Assembly: GCA_029207755.1 (NCBI GenBank)
Contig: JARCOQ010000002.1
Coordinates: 114,214,375 to 114,278,374, forward strand
DNA from: Chamaea fasciata
Lineage: Eukaryota; Chordata; Aves; Passeriformes; Sylviidae
DNA length: 64,000 bases
Reading direction: 5' to 3'
Below, in pieces: positions 24,106 to 36,344 of the stretch (positions within the stretch are counted from its first letter, which is position 1; the number at the start of each line of letters is the position of its first letter). The translations under genes were made by a program, and so were the position numbers. The notes beneath the pieces are model-generated. The model did no database searches. It was not told the origin of the DNA and worked only from the letters and a program-made list of their open reading frames with translations.

Positions 24106-27100
24106 CATCCAATGATAAGATCATGACTTTTTCTCAGGGCTGCAAGAGGGCAGATTCCTCCAAAACCTCCGGCAGCATTTGCAATGTTTAGCAGATCAAC
24201 AAGTCTGGCATTTGAGCAGAGAGGGAGGAAAAAATGACATTGTCATGAATTACTCAGGTAGAGCTTTACAGATGCTGCCTTCAGTTGCTATCGTTTACTT
24301 TTTGGCTGAAATCCACTGTTGTGCAACTCACTGTGAAAATCCTGAGTACTCCTGGAGCATGTAAGCCTGGAGGGTAACTGGGGAGGAGACGTTGTACTTG
24401 TACTCTACACAACAGCAAATGTCATCCCATGGGCTTTGGCTGCTGTGCCTTGAATGTTCAAAACAGATGGTAACAGAACCCTTTTTCTAACAGTCTTTGA
24501 ATTTCAGTGAAAGGGCAAAAACATTATTTCCCTTTGGCTCAGAACACTAACAAACAGCAGAAACATTTCTTACAGTAATTCACCACTGTCCTTATCACAA
24601 TCCTGATTTGAAATGAGGAGTCAGGTGACAGAGACCTTTGGAATGACTCTTTACAAGGAAAACTTCACCTTTTTTTTTTTTCCTGTTGCCACTCTTACAG
24701 CTGGCATTTTCTGCAGCAGACCCAGTGCAAAAGATGGGAAAACACGTGAGAAATAAACCTTCTTATTTGAATGAAAGTGAGAGATTAGTAAGTGGTGGAC
24801 AGGGTCAATCTGGTTTCTATTTTAGAATCAAGCTATCCATAAGATATATAAGATAGATATCTATATGTCTATACTATCCATGATAATATAAATGTGTTTT
24901 CAGAGCAGGAAAGGCCTCAGCAACAAAGGAAGCAAAATAAAACAACTCAGGCTGTAGCTGAGGCTGCATTTTACAACTCACTCGACATCAGAAAAACAAG
25001 GATTTGGTTGATTTGGGGAAGAGGACGGGATAGAGCACATGAAGTCCAGCACACAGCAATGAACAAGGGGCCTACATTGAGTGGAAAATCTGAAAAATCT
25101 GGCAAATCTGAGTGGATTTCCACGTGCTCCCCATTGTAATGAGATGCCTGCGTGCTGGAGAGCTGCTGGATCACTGGCACTTGTAGGAGGTGCGTGACTG
25201 CGGAGCTGATCACTTAAAATACATCACTTAACAAGTCCTTGGTATTTTGCTGTGCTTGGCAGAGATACGTGGATAGATACAGCAAACCCTGGCCCAGCAT
25301 CTCTGCCTTGTGGAGCAGTGGCTTTGTTCATTTTCAGCCTGTTAGAGCAAGAAGACAAAAATTCACTTCCGTGGAACTCTGGTTTCCCTCGCTCACCTTC
25401 ATGTGTTGCACTGAGAGCACCAGAGCACACTCGTCTTGAAGAATATGAGGAATCATTCACATCAACACACCTGTTCCAGTGATCTTCCCTGTGTTTGTGG
25501 TGCATGGAACAGTGTGAGCAACTTCAAGTTCCAGGCAGAGAAGGGCTTGAAATTTTCTCCGTAATTTTCTCTAAATGCACTCAGAATAAAAGGAACAGAA
25601 ATGCTTTTCAAGGCCTAGGATGAAAACATAAAATCTCTCCTCCTGTGTTGGGCCAGGACTGTATTCAAAGTGCTTTTTGTACCTGAAGGAGACAAGATAC
25701 AGTTTCACTGATAAATTCTGAGATTCTCTTTCAATTAATCATAGAGGTGTTTCAGCAGCCAAATATGAATTTGTTCTTTTTCCTCCGGATATTTAGATTC
25801 ACGAGTGTTTGCTCAGCAGGGACTTCTTATAAAATGGTTCAAACCTCCATGTGAAAACCATTGAGCAAAAACATTTTGGCAGGAAGAAAGTTAAATACAG
25901 AGGTGTGGCAAGGGGCAGTGCAATGGTGAGTGCTCCTGGTCAGAACGAATCCCTGCCAGAGTTGCTGCACATTTTCTGTGCAATCCACTTCTTCCCGCAG
26001 TTATCATCCCTTTAAAAGAAGGACAAAACCAGGCTCAAGTGGACAGAAAAAGCAATCAGCGTTCCAAAGCCCAGGAAACAAGGGAAACACTTCACACAAA
26101 TCTGTGAGAGGAGGGAAAACTGCTCCTGCTCTTTGCAGAGGGAGGGAGGAGAGCTTTTCTTTCCCTCCCACTCTCTCTTCCCTGCCCCTCTGAGGGCTAC
26201 AACATATTTACTCACAGGAAATGTTCTGCAAGGCTTAGGTAGCGAATATTACACAATATTTGGCTCCTGGAGAACACCATGCAGGATTTAGCATTCTGTG
26301 GCAAAGCTGACCGGAAATGTTACTCACATCAAAGTGGCACAACCCAAAAACTTTGGGATGGGATGTGACTCACATGCCTGTAATGACAGCCCTGGAAATT
26401 CTGCTGCTTTCAAACACCAGCATCAGACACCAGATCAAGATTAATAATTGCAGCCCAGTTTTAGTGAGCACAGAAACTCAGAGTGACTCGTTGTGTGCAA
26501 GTAGAGGAATCAAGAGTCAGCACTGCCATAGATGTCCCCAAAATAATCCCAGATCATTAACATTTTGTGATCACTTCCCATCAAGCATAAACAATTCACA
26601 GAGTTAAAACAAACGTTACACAAACAAACAAATGTTGAGGTTTTGGGTTGGTTTGGGTTTTTTTTTTTTTTAAGATGTAATGATGGGTTGTTCACAAACA
26701 CATTCAGGCTGTGCTAGAGGATACTGGCTGAGAATATAAAATATGTTGCTTATTTACAAAAAGAGACATCTTTAGCTTGAATTTTAAACCCATTCAAGTC
26801 AGTGATAGCTGCCAACTTTAGAAAGAGTCCAGTCAGGCCTTGCCAGAGAAGCAAATGTTGCCCTGCCTGGGATACCAAGAAACAATAAGAATTGGATATT
26901 CATCTGCTGCTTTGTTTTTCTCTTACATGTGCATTGCAGGCAGGAAAGGAAAGGTAACTTGAGTTTACTCAGCCAGCTTTCATTGAAAAAGCCACATTTG
27001 CATAAATCACATCCTGTTTTCCATGGGAAATACAGGGGAAACTCAAAGCACACACGAGTTGCCATCCTGTATCAGCTGTTGTGTGAAGGGCTCTTACCCT

Positions 27101-27691
27101 GTGATCACCTGTTTCTCTGTGCCCTCTATAATAATAAATAATGAATAATAAAAATAAACCACACTTGAGCTTAACATGGTGTAAAGTCTCTCTTCAGCTC
27201 CTCCACCTCTGCTCAACTGCAGTTATTTAATACAAACACAAAGGGGGCTCCTATATAAAATATAAAGGTGAGTTTGGAGGAGCTGGGATTGGCTCTGTAG
27301 GCAGGAATCACAACCCACCAGCTGTACAGGGTGTTGCAGCAGACAATTTGCATTTCACAACGATGAAAGAAAGATGATCTTTGCGGGCCTTTCTGGAAAT
27401 ATTTCAGTGTCCCCACATCTCCGGCAGGACCTAAACAGTGAAAATAGGAGAAATTTGTTTATTTTGCTCCCTGTCACTGTCTCCTGCTGCTTCAGGATAA
27501 ATGGGAATTAAATCCCAAGGAGCCAACTTTTCCAGCATGGAGCCATTTGAGTGACTTCTTACACTTCTCTTTGGCAACACTAATATTTAATTTCGTTTTT
27601 TGTTTGTTTGTTTGTTTGTGAGTCTGCCTTACAGCACCTACCCACTGCCTTGAAAAATATACTACAAGAAATCTTGTTGCTGCAGTTATTC
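24106..27691. other. unique non-coding sequence
   Basis: No gene seen over about 3.6 kb. At 24,671-24,765 a pyrimidine run and AG, about 44 bases, then GTGAGA mimic a tiny exon; nothing coding is recognisable in it. 24,840-24,890 is AT-rich with TATA/ATAT words. The second copy of the 29-base shared word lies at 26,962-26,990. An ATAATAAATAATGAATAATA simple stretch lies near 27,130, and a (GTTT)5 run near 27,601-27,619. Confidence 0.55.
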
Positions 27692-28048
27692 AGCTTTGGG
27701 GTGACCTAATTGTGGCTTTCCAATACCTGAAGGAGCTGACAAGAAACATGGAAAAAAACATTCCAAGGGATGGAGTGGACAAGGGGAAATGGCTTCAGAC
27801 TGACAGAGGGCAGGGTTAGATGGGATATTGGGCAGGAATTGTTCCCTGGGAGGGTGGGGAGGGGCTGGGATGGAATTCCCAGATTTGCTGTGGCTGCCCC
27901 TGGATCCCTGGCAGTGTCCAAGGCCAGGTTGGACATTGGAGCTTGGAGCAGCCTGGGACAGTGGAAGGTGTCCCTGCCCATGGCAGGGTAGAAATTGGAT
28001 GGGCTTTAAATTCCCTGGCAACACAAACCATTCCATGATTTTATAATT
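27692..28048 (+). mobile_element. CR1 LINE 3' fragment, subfamily A
   Basis: Plus-strand CR1: 'gggtgacctaattgtggctt', 'atacctgaaggagctgac', 'gggcaggaattgttccctgg', 'tggacattggagcttggag', then a degenerate tail 'accattccatgattttat'. It matches the copies at 10,365 and (inverted) 42,909 in the middle. Confidence 0.92.
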
Positions 28049-29520
28049 CAGAGAGAAGTTCAAGACTAAAGTCTCCATAAAGTAATTTATCTCAGTGATG
28101 GGGCTAAGAAACAAGCATGGACTGATCCTGAACATGAACTGAGCAGGAACAGGTGAACCAGAATTATAATCAAAACTTTCCGGACACAAAATTATCTGAA
28201 TAATTATCTCTGCATAGAATTGCTAAATTGCTAAATTTCCCCTAGCAAAGGATGCCCCAAAATGCAGTTCTGCAGATTTTGGGGATGCAGGTCAAGTGTG
28301 CAATGCTGAGGGTAAAGGCCACTTTGTTTGCTGCTGGGTGAAAAACATCACTTGATTGGACACCTCGGTGCTGAGATAAGGCCCAGATTTAGGATTTAGC
28401 CTGCATTTCCAAACAAACATGCAAAATAGTCCTTTTATAGCTTCGTTTTGATAAGGCTTCGCTCTCCTAATCAGTCTCATTGTTGGAGTGGCACTTAAAA
28501 GGAGCTGGAGCTGGCAATCTAACAATAGCAAGACCCAGATAGGTCATTGAATCACCAACTTTCTGTGAGTCACCCTCAGAACAGCATAAATTACCTAAGG
28601 TAATGTTTGTTAAACCATTTGCTTTTGACAGGGAGGCATATGCTGCACTGCTGGTTCATTAGGAGGTGTTTTAATTGTTAGACTTTAGTCTGGCGTCTGC
28701 ACGTTGCCTTTTCCAGCTCATGCTCTGTTGAATCAGCTGAACAGGGTAGCAAGGTTTCCAGTGATCAGCTCTCAGCCCAGGGGCTGGTTATTTTTGAAAT
28801 AAATCCTGTCTCCAGTCTTCTAATCCTATGCACAGACATAGGTCTCTTTGTTTTCCTCTCTGCTGGGGAATAAAAACTGCTATATTTAGTTTGGAGGATG
28901 GTTTTTGCATAGAACCGAGACAAAAGGTGCTACAGTTCTCAAACTAGTTTTTCTTTAGTGGGTTGGTAGAAAACCTACATTGCTTTTGAGCTGTTTTAAC
29001 TGTAGACTTGGGGTTTTTTAATTAAAACATTAAGGGCTGGACTCTGGAGGCACAGATGGCAACAGAGTCCCACAGAAAATGAACAGGATTCAGGCATTTC
29101 ATTCCCCTACAGGACATTAAACATCTCCCACTACACCTTCCTATTAAGCACCAAAAAATCCCTTTTGTTCGCTGAATTTTGTTTTCCTACCTGCGTCTTC
29201 TCTCACAAAATTAGTTGAAAACGTTGCTCCAAGTGTTGGAGATTTTTCATGGAAACAGCAAAAGGGAAAAAAAAATCTGCAAAGGTTTGATTTACAGCTG
29301 GTGGCCATCAGCTTGTGATAAAGGTCATCCCCAGAATTTTTTTATCTTCCTGGTTCCAAGCCTTTCTGATTTCTCCTGGGACCTCCCTGTGAGTGGGAAT
29401 TTGTTGGAACCCTGGGCACTGAGAATTTCAGACTTTCTGTGCTGACAGGCACTGAGCCCCAAGCAAACACTGCATTGCACCTGAGGCCGTGGATATGGGT
29501 GTGTGGTTTGAATAGAAGTG
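28049..29520. other. unique non-coding sequence
   Basis: No gene seen. The sequence around 28,560-28,700 has an even, repeat-free, homeodomain-site-like texture (TAAATTACC, TTAATTG), the sort of stretch that is often conserved, but I cannot test conservation here. Confidence 0.5.
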
Positions 29521-29909
29521 TGTGATATCACAGGGTGGAAAACTCAGAGTTTAAGGTTTTAGACTATAGTAATATATATAAAGCAAGATGGAGGTTTTAG
29601 GGCAGAGGCTGAGTCTTTCTTTTTCACCTTCTTCCTCATGGTCTGGGTGGGGTTTTGTAACTGGGTAGAAAAGTCCACGTTGTGGGCCACGGGTGGTTGG
29701 TTGTTGGGTTAAAAGTAAAAATAATTTAGGTGTCATTTCTTAATAGTCATTTCTTTGTATATCCTTAAAAGACCTTCTAGAGAGATAGAGACAGAGTCAT
29801 TTTTTACTTTGTTAGCTAGAAGGGCTGTAGAACTCACAGCTTGTGAGACTGTAATGTACATAAGAATTAATAAACATCTGAGTCACGACAAGAAATACCA
29901 TCTCGAGCA
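29521..29909 (+). mobile_element. probable ERVK-type solo LTR
   Basis: From about TGTGATATCA (29,521) to 'tctcgagca' (29,909), with AATAAA at 29,869-29,874. The 3' part 'aataaacatctgagtcacga' resembles passerine ERVK U5 sequence as I recall it. TATA-like sequence lies at 29,571-29,581 and 29,757-29,769. No viral coding frame is adjacent and no clear target duplication was found, so the ends are approximate. Confidence 0.55.
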
Positions 29910-32900
29910 TTTAATCCCAACTCTGGCAGAAAAGAAGATAAAAAGCATCAGGAATTGGCTCCCTCACGACATCCTGAGAGTCCAAGCTCCCCTCCAAGAC
30001 CAGGGACATTCCAAGCACCTCAGACTTCCCACACTGAGCTCAGCAAGTGCCAGAAAACAAACTTTAATTTTAATTTCTGTCCATCCCTACATTCCCAGCC
30101 ACACGTGTCAGCTCAGGCTGGATCTACATCCCAGAGCACGACTGTTTATCCCCCTCCACATGGGGTATTTATAACACCTTTGGTAATTCTGCAAAGAGAC
30201 CTTCTACTAAACTTGAGCAGGAATAGGAATTGTCTTCTGCTCTGCTTTGCAGTGACATTGGGCTTTTGTTCCAAATGCACTTTTTACCCCTTGGACATCA
30301 TTCTTTTCCTCAATAAATCAGTGCAATTCTGGCTGCCTTGTTCATGGGGGGAGACAGAGGAGAGGGGAGTAGGCCACCTTGATTTAATTTCCTCTCCGAA
30401 GTGGAGCATATTTTGATTAAGGGAGCCACGAGGAGGCATTCTCTATTGGGACTCAATATTTGAAATTTAATTTCCTTCTCACTGAGCTGGATGTTGTTGC
30501 TGTTGGAATCAACAGAGAGAACAGCTGACCAAAGTGATGAAAGGACCTACCAGGAGGCGCTGGGAATGCAGTTTTCATTTGAAAATTCCTGCTAATGTGC
30601 CGTGGCCCTTGTGACAAAGAGTTGCAGAATTTATTGCGCCGTAATTTTTAATTAAAACACACAAACTCTGGTTTTAAATACCTAAGACAATCTACCTGTG
30701 CAGCGTAAATTGAGCAGCAGTGCAGGAAAATTCCACATTTGGGGGTTTAAATTTCATTTACTGTTACAATGCAGAGTTTTGGAGCCACAGTTTCCCTTAA
30801 GTGAAAACTGGGAAGTATTTTGGCTACGCAATAGACACACACAACCTTCTTTTATTTTGATTTAGCCCACAAAGCTACACTTTCCTTCTTTCCCTCCTTC
30901 GATGGCAGCTGTTCCTTAATGAAGTTAATTAGTAATTAGTGAGTTATGCTTGACAATGACAAATATCAGGGGCTTTCATGTCCAGATTCTGGAAGTAATT
31001 TGCACAGTTAGTGGAATAGAAATTTGTTCTTTTAAGCCTGAACCAAATAAACAATGTAAGATGTGTAAAATTTTTAATTCAATGGAATCATTTTTAGACT
31101 TCAGTGTCAGGCCAGGGTGTAGTTATAAATCTTGTTGAATTCCATTTTTTCTGGAGGGGATTTAAGGAAAACAAAAATGCCTTTCAGTAACTTAACAGGA
31201 AGTTTGACATCAGCATTATAATAAAGTTTCCTCAGTTTTGCCCAAAACTTCAAGATTTGAAAAAGCGGAGGAAAAAAGTAATAAAACTGTAAAATATGCA
31301 AAGTAGAAAAGGAGGTATATTGAGTCAAGAATATAAAACTTGGTTATTTTAAATAACTGAATGACAGGGATTTGTGTGGATACTCATCTTTTTTAACTCC
31401 TAAAGGAATCAGTTAATTAATATAAAGGAAGGATAACACTGAGCTTTACCACATTTCCTAACAATGATTCTGTGATTTTATGATATTTTCCCTCTGGCTG
31501 GTTTGTATATGAAGGAATTAATTGTGGGGTTTTTTTGTTTTTTTCATTTCCTCTTTCTTCTAGCAGGGAAACTAAATGTAAAGGCAATTCTTGAACAGAT
31601 TTTCCCTTAAGGCTCATAAAATAAAAACAATACTCAGGACAGATCTTAAAGTACATTCACAACTCCTATGCTTATGTTTTTTTCTGGTTATGTGCATAGT
31701 AAAGACACGTATTGGACAATTGACTGTTCAATATTCTCTTTCATATTGCAAGGAAATGCAGCAAACAGGCATAATCCTGGCAGTAATTCACATTAATGCT
31801 TGGCAGATGAATTGTGCATTACCACGGACTGCAAATTGATGAATAATCAAAGACGAGCAATAAGCAAGCAGAAAGCTTCTCATAAAATACTTTGTTCATT
31901 ATCCTGAAGATCCCTCAGTTCTGTTAATAATTCAGGGGATTTTCCTAATAAATGAAACGTAGTAAATTTGGTGGCAAATCCCACAGTCCAAATAATAAGA
32001 CTTCACTACAATGTCTCGCTCGGTGTATTTTTTAGAACTGCCAGATTCTTTCTGAGCATCATAAAATGCTCAAATAACAGGGCAGCTTCACTTGCATTTT
32101 AGAAGATTTTCTCCTTTTTTCCCTAAAAAAAAAAAACAAAAACAAATTGCTCCAAATCATCTCCAGAATAACATTGTCCTCTCCAACCGGAATAGGTGAG
32201 CCTGGAGGGCAAACCTAATAATTGTAAAGAAGCCTTTACAATTTAAAAAATAAAGCTCTGCCTAAGAGAACCTGGTCAGTCTATCATGCTACTGACTTTT
32301 GAAGGGTTAGAATTTGGGGTTTTCTTAATCATACACTGGAAAATCCTTGGTTTCTCTCTGAGGTTTTCACATTTCCCCACTGCACAGAAGTGAAAGTTCT
32401 TACTTTCTGAAGCATTCACTTTTTAATTTTTCCACCTATCACCTCAGAAGCCTCGTGCTCTGCCTCTCACTACTCTGACCTGCCTTTATTAAAACCAGGT
32501 TTCAAGATTTTAAAGATTTCAGCTGGCTCTTTGGAAGACACCGGGTGTGAGTGCACATTCATAAAATAGGGCTTCCACCTCTGATCACAAAGATTAAAGA
32601 AAAAAAAAGGGTTGTTCTAGGCTTTGCAATCTCAGTCTTATAGCAAAAAAAAAAAAAACCCAAAAAAACCCAATTGCATCTCAGCATTTTCCACAGAGAC
32701 CAAATGTTGAAAATGTCTATGTGCCAGCATCCATTTTAAAGATTATACAATAAAAAATGGAAAACTCCCTGATGGGTCCAAGCTCTTATCTTGTTAAGCA
32801 GATATTTTATTGAGGGACCTAAGATATTTTATTAGGAGAACAAAGTAGGTCTACAGGACCACAAATTCAGCCAGCTTGTTTAGGTTATTTAATTTCCAGT

Positions 32901-33104
32901 CCTTTTTATTGCAGTATTATTCCTTGTCCTTAACATCTAAAAGAGGGTATAAGCAATGTTTTAGTCTTTGTAAGGCTTGAGGTTTTGCAAGGACCTGTTT
33001 GGGATTTTATTTTGCTTTTTAAGGACTTTTGGGAAACCTGAGTCGCCTTTTTTTCATTCAGGGGAATTAGCAGTGAGTGTGATATGGGAGAGTTCAAAAT
33101 CTCT
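29910..33104. other. unique non-coding sequence
   Basis: No gene seen over about 3.2 kb of AT-rich DNA. A 25-base relic 'aatgattctgtgatttta' at about 31,463 may be a CR1 tail. A-runs lie at 32,126-32,137 and 32,645-32,658. Stretches near 30,600-30,660 and 31,780-31,860 look like candidate conserved non-coding DNA by texture only. Confidence 0.5.
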
Positions 33105-33213
33105 GTGGTTGTGGCACTGGGAGATGTGGTTTAGGGGGAACAAAATGGTCGTGGGTTAACAGGACTTGATGTTCTTAGAGGCATTTTCCAACCTGAATAA
33201 ATCCATGAGAATA
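33105..33213 (+). mobile_element. CR1 LINE 3' end, older chicken-like type
   Basis: 'gtggttgtggcactgggaga', 'tgtggtttaggggg', 'gggttaacaggacttgatg' and 'ttttccaacctgaataaa' follow the order of the classical galliform CR1 3' end rather than the songbird subfamilies elsewhere in the window. This suggests an older insertion. The tail is decayed and runs into AT-rich DNA. Confidence 0.8.
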
Positions 33214-34942
33214 TAAATAATAAATATATAAATATTTACATTAAATAGAAATATAAAATTAAATATTAAAATATTAAATAAATTAATTAATATATAATTA
33301 TTATATAATAAATATAGAAAAATAAACTAATAAATGTAAATCCATGATCATTCAGATAAGAGAGATGATAATGTGTGACATCTGTTATCTCTGTCCTTAA
33401 AAACAACAACAAAAAAACCTGGGCAGTGCATCCCGAGCTTCCACTTTGGGAATATTGGATTGAGAGACCCAGCAAAACACCTAAACCCACTGCATAAACT
33501 CTGGGCCACCAGTTCTGATCACCAAGCCAAGGAAACTTTGCTCTGAGTGGAAATTCTCTGCAGGAAGATCTCAACTACTGCCTGCACATCTTGACTTTGC
33601 CAGTCTCACCATGTCAGCAAAGATCCCATATAATTACGAGCTCAAGCAATTTCTTCCCTGCCTAAAAATACTCTGATATTCCTACCTTCTGGGAAGAAAC
33701 AGTTCTGCTGGAAGTTTGCACTGTTAAAACTGTGCTTTTAATTAGCTCTCCGAAGTTTTAAACTGAATAAATTATTGTTATCCACAGGAAACGTTTAACA
33801 TATATTTCTGTTTACTAGGATAATTAATTTAATCCCCTTCACACTCTCTCTCCCCCTCTTTTGCCTTCCCCAAACTTGAAGGCTGTACAAACTGCTGTGA
33901 GAATACTTCTGCCTGAGAGAATCGCCAAGAAATCCTCCAGAACAATCCCTGTGCCAGAGACAACTCGCTGAAAGCTTTCACTGGAGCAGGAGAAATGGCA
34001 AACAACAATTTTCAATATGCATGAGGCACTAAACAGCAGGCAGTGAAGGGTGTGGGTGGGTTTAGACAGGAAAGGGCTGCGGCATCACTCATCTCCTCCT
34101 CAGGTAGATATTTCAAATAGATTTAAAACAGCAGAATCCCTTCCAGGAGAAGTGCAGCTGTCTGCACTGACTCCACAGAGCCCCAGGTGAATTGTACAGC
34201 CGCAGATGCCTGCTTGGGATCTGTCTGAAGTTGAAGTGAGGGAAATCCCACCCTGAGGGCTTACACGGCTGTTGGATAAAATAATTGCACCAACCTCCCT
34301 CGGAAGAGTTTACCAAACCAAAGAAAGGATTGTGACTCTGAGCTCTGAGGGATGCAACTCCTTGGAAAAGCTCCAGGATTCATCCATGTAAATTTTCAGG
34401 ATCCAAACTCTGCTGTGAAATCCCAGCTCCTCTCAGACCTGTTGTGAGTGACTGGAGGTTCCCTGTTCCTTCACTGGTGTCCCTTCCATGACGAGCAAAG
34501 CCCAGCCCCCACCTCTCTGTCAAAGACATTTGTTTTCCCAATGGTTAATTCTCATTTTTCCCCTCAGACAAGGTGCTCCCTTCCTCTCCAAATGATCTTT
34601 ATTTCCACCCCCCAACCTGATTCACTGAGCTGCTCCTAAACCACGTTTTCTGTCTCTGCCGATCCTCCAGCTTTTTCCTCTCGTATTTTCATAATCATTT
34701 GGAGCTACAAGGCGGCCTCTGAGTGTTTTGGAGCTTTCTGGATGTCAAATTTCTCTGGCCCCAGAACACACCGTGCAGCTTTTGAAACTCAAACAAGCTT
34801 GGTGCCAAGGGTCAGCTGCTCTCTGTGAGGGTCTGTGCTGAGCAGCTCCTCTCTAAGTGAAACTGTGCTGAAAACTTCTAAAATGCCAGACTGTAACCAC
34901 AGAGAAACCTCCTTCACAAGGTGCCTGGTACCCACTACCTTC
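33214..34942. other. AT-rich tract then unique sequence
   Basis: 33,214-33,330 is almost pure A/T (AAATATTAAATAAATTAATT type). The rest is unique non-coding DNA with no recognised frame. Confidence 0.55.
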
Positions 34943-35494
34943 ATGGGATCACAGAATGGTTTAGGCTGGAAAAGAGCTCCAAGGTCACTGAGTCCAATCT
35001 GTGTCTGATGTCCACCTTGTCTCCAGCCCAGAGCTCTGAGTGTCATCTCCAGGTGACACCTCCAGTGATGGGCGCTCCAAAGCTCCCTGGGCAGCCCCTG
35101 CCAAGGCCTGAGCACCCTTTCCATGGGGAAATTCCTGCTGCTGGCCAAGCTGAGCCTCCCCTGGGCCAGCCTGAGGCCGTTCCCTCTCCTCCTGTCCCTG
35201 TTCCCTGGGAGCAGAGCCCGACCCCCCCGGCTGTCCCCTCCTGGCAGGGACTTGTGCAGAGCCACCAGGTCCCCCCTGAGCCTCCTTTTCTCCAGGCTCA
35301 GCCCCTTGCCCAGCTCCCTCAGCCCCTCCTGGGGCTCCAGCCCCTTCCCCAGCTCCCTGCCCTGCCCTGGACACGCTCCAGCCCCTCCAGGGCTCTCCTG
35401 GCAGGAGCCACAACTGGACACAGCCCCGGAGCACAGAGGGACAATCCCTGCCCTGCTCCTGCTGGACACACAATTCCTCATCCAGCCCAGGGGC
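34943..35494 (-). mobile_element. CR1 LINE fragment, young subfamily B
   Basis: This copy has a clear 3' end: on the plus strand it starts 'gggatcacagaatggttt', then 'ccagcccagagctctgag' and 'ctccaggtgacacctccag', and then the subfamily B body. The body is nearly identical to 1,775-2,183 and 45,546-45,845. The minus strand holds a 230-codon open frame with ORF2 C-terminal debris, including RRLRGDLVALHKSLPGGD. It is 5'-truncated at 'ccagcccagggg'. Confidence 0.93.
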
Positions 35495-36320
35495 CAGTGG
35501 CCTTCTCGGTTACCTGAGCAAACGCTGGCTTTCCTCTTGTTGGTCCCAGTTTGGACTGAGTACCCATCTTTTTAAAAGTGGCCTTTTTTTTTCTCCCTTC
35601 ACATTCCCTAGGTCTTAATGCAGTTATTTTTAACAGCTTCCCCAAGCAAATCCCAAAATATGTATTTCGAAATCTCTTGATTTTTTTCCATAAATAACAA
35701 TGTACGCTGTGATTGAATACGAAATAGGCTTCGAAACGAATGCTGTGATGAATTCTTTCTCTTGCCTCAGGCTTTGGTACCTGCAGGTACCAAACATTTA
35801 AATACCAAGCTGCTGAAATCCCTGGTTAGAGCCTTTCCGTGTCAGCTCCACTGTAAATATTAGGCTTTTGCTGATGCTAAATAGTCTAAACCCTGAGTCA
35901 GCTATCAAAACTCTGCAGCTCATGAGGGATCAGGCTGTACTTAGCATCTCAAGATTTGTATCTGACTTGACTTACAGCTCACATTAAGTAAATATATTCT
36001 CAGCTCTGCCCATCACGCTCCGTTAAGAAGCAGCGATGAACCTGTGCAGTAACTTCAGCTTTGTTCCTCATCTGGCTTATTTACTGTTGCTAGGTAAAGC
36101 CATTTCCTGGAAGACTGAGTGAAAAATCACCCCTCCAATTCCTAAGGAACGGATCCTGCACGCAGGGAATTGCAGAGGGACGGGATGAGTCAGGGGAGCA
36201 GTGTGAAAATCTCCTGCAGCTGTGCCAGCAGTGGATGATGATGTTCCCAGGCCAGCAGAGAATTTTTGTTAATGCTGTTCTTTCCTTCGAAAGATTGGCA
36301 AGTTTTGGTTCACTGATCTT
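35495..36320. other. unique non-coding sequence
   Basis: No gene seen. The stretch ends in the long A-run that follows. Confidence 0.5.
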
Positions 36321-36344
36321 AAAAAAAAAAAAAAAAAAAAAAAG
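36321..36344. repeat. A24 homopolymer
   Basis: An uninterrupted run of 24 A. No retrosequence recognisable as a processed pseudogene lies directly upstream. It is one of six long A/T runs between 36 and 54 kb. Confidence 0.95.

Noticed and set aside
24671..24770. Acceptor, 44 bases and donor resembling a micro-exon
   Set aside because: The sequence between them encodes nothing recognisable, and no neighbouring exon was found.
34789..35575. 230-codon minus and 198-codon plus frames
   Set aside because: Same CR1 subfamily B sequence read sense and antisense.
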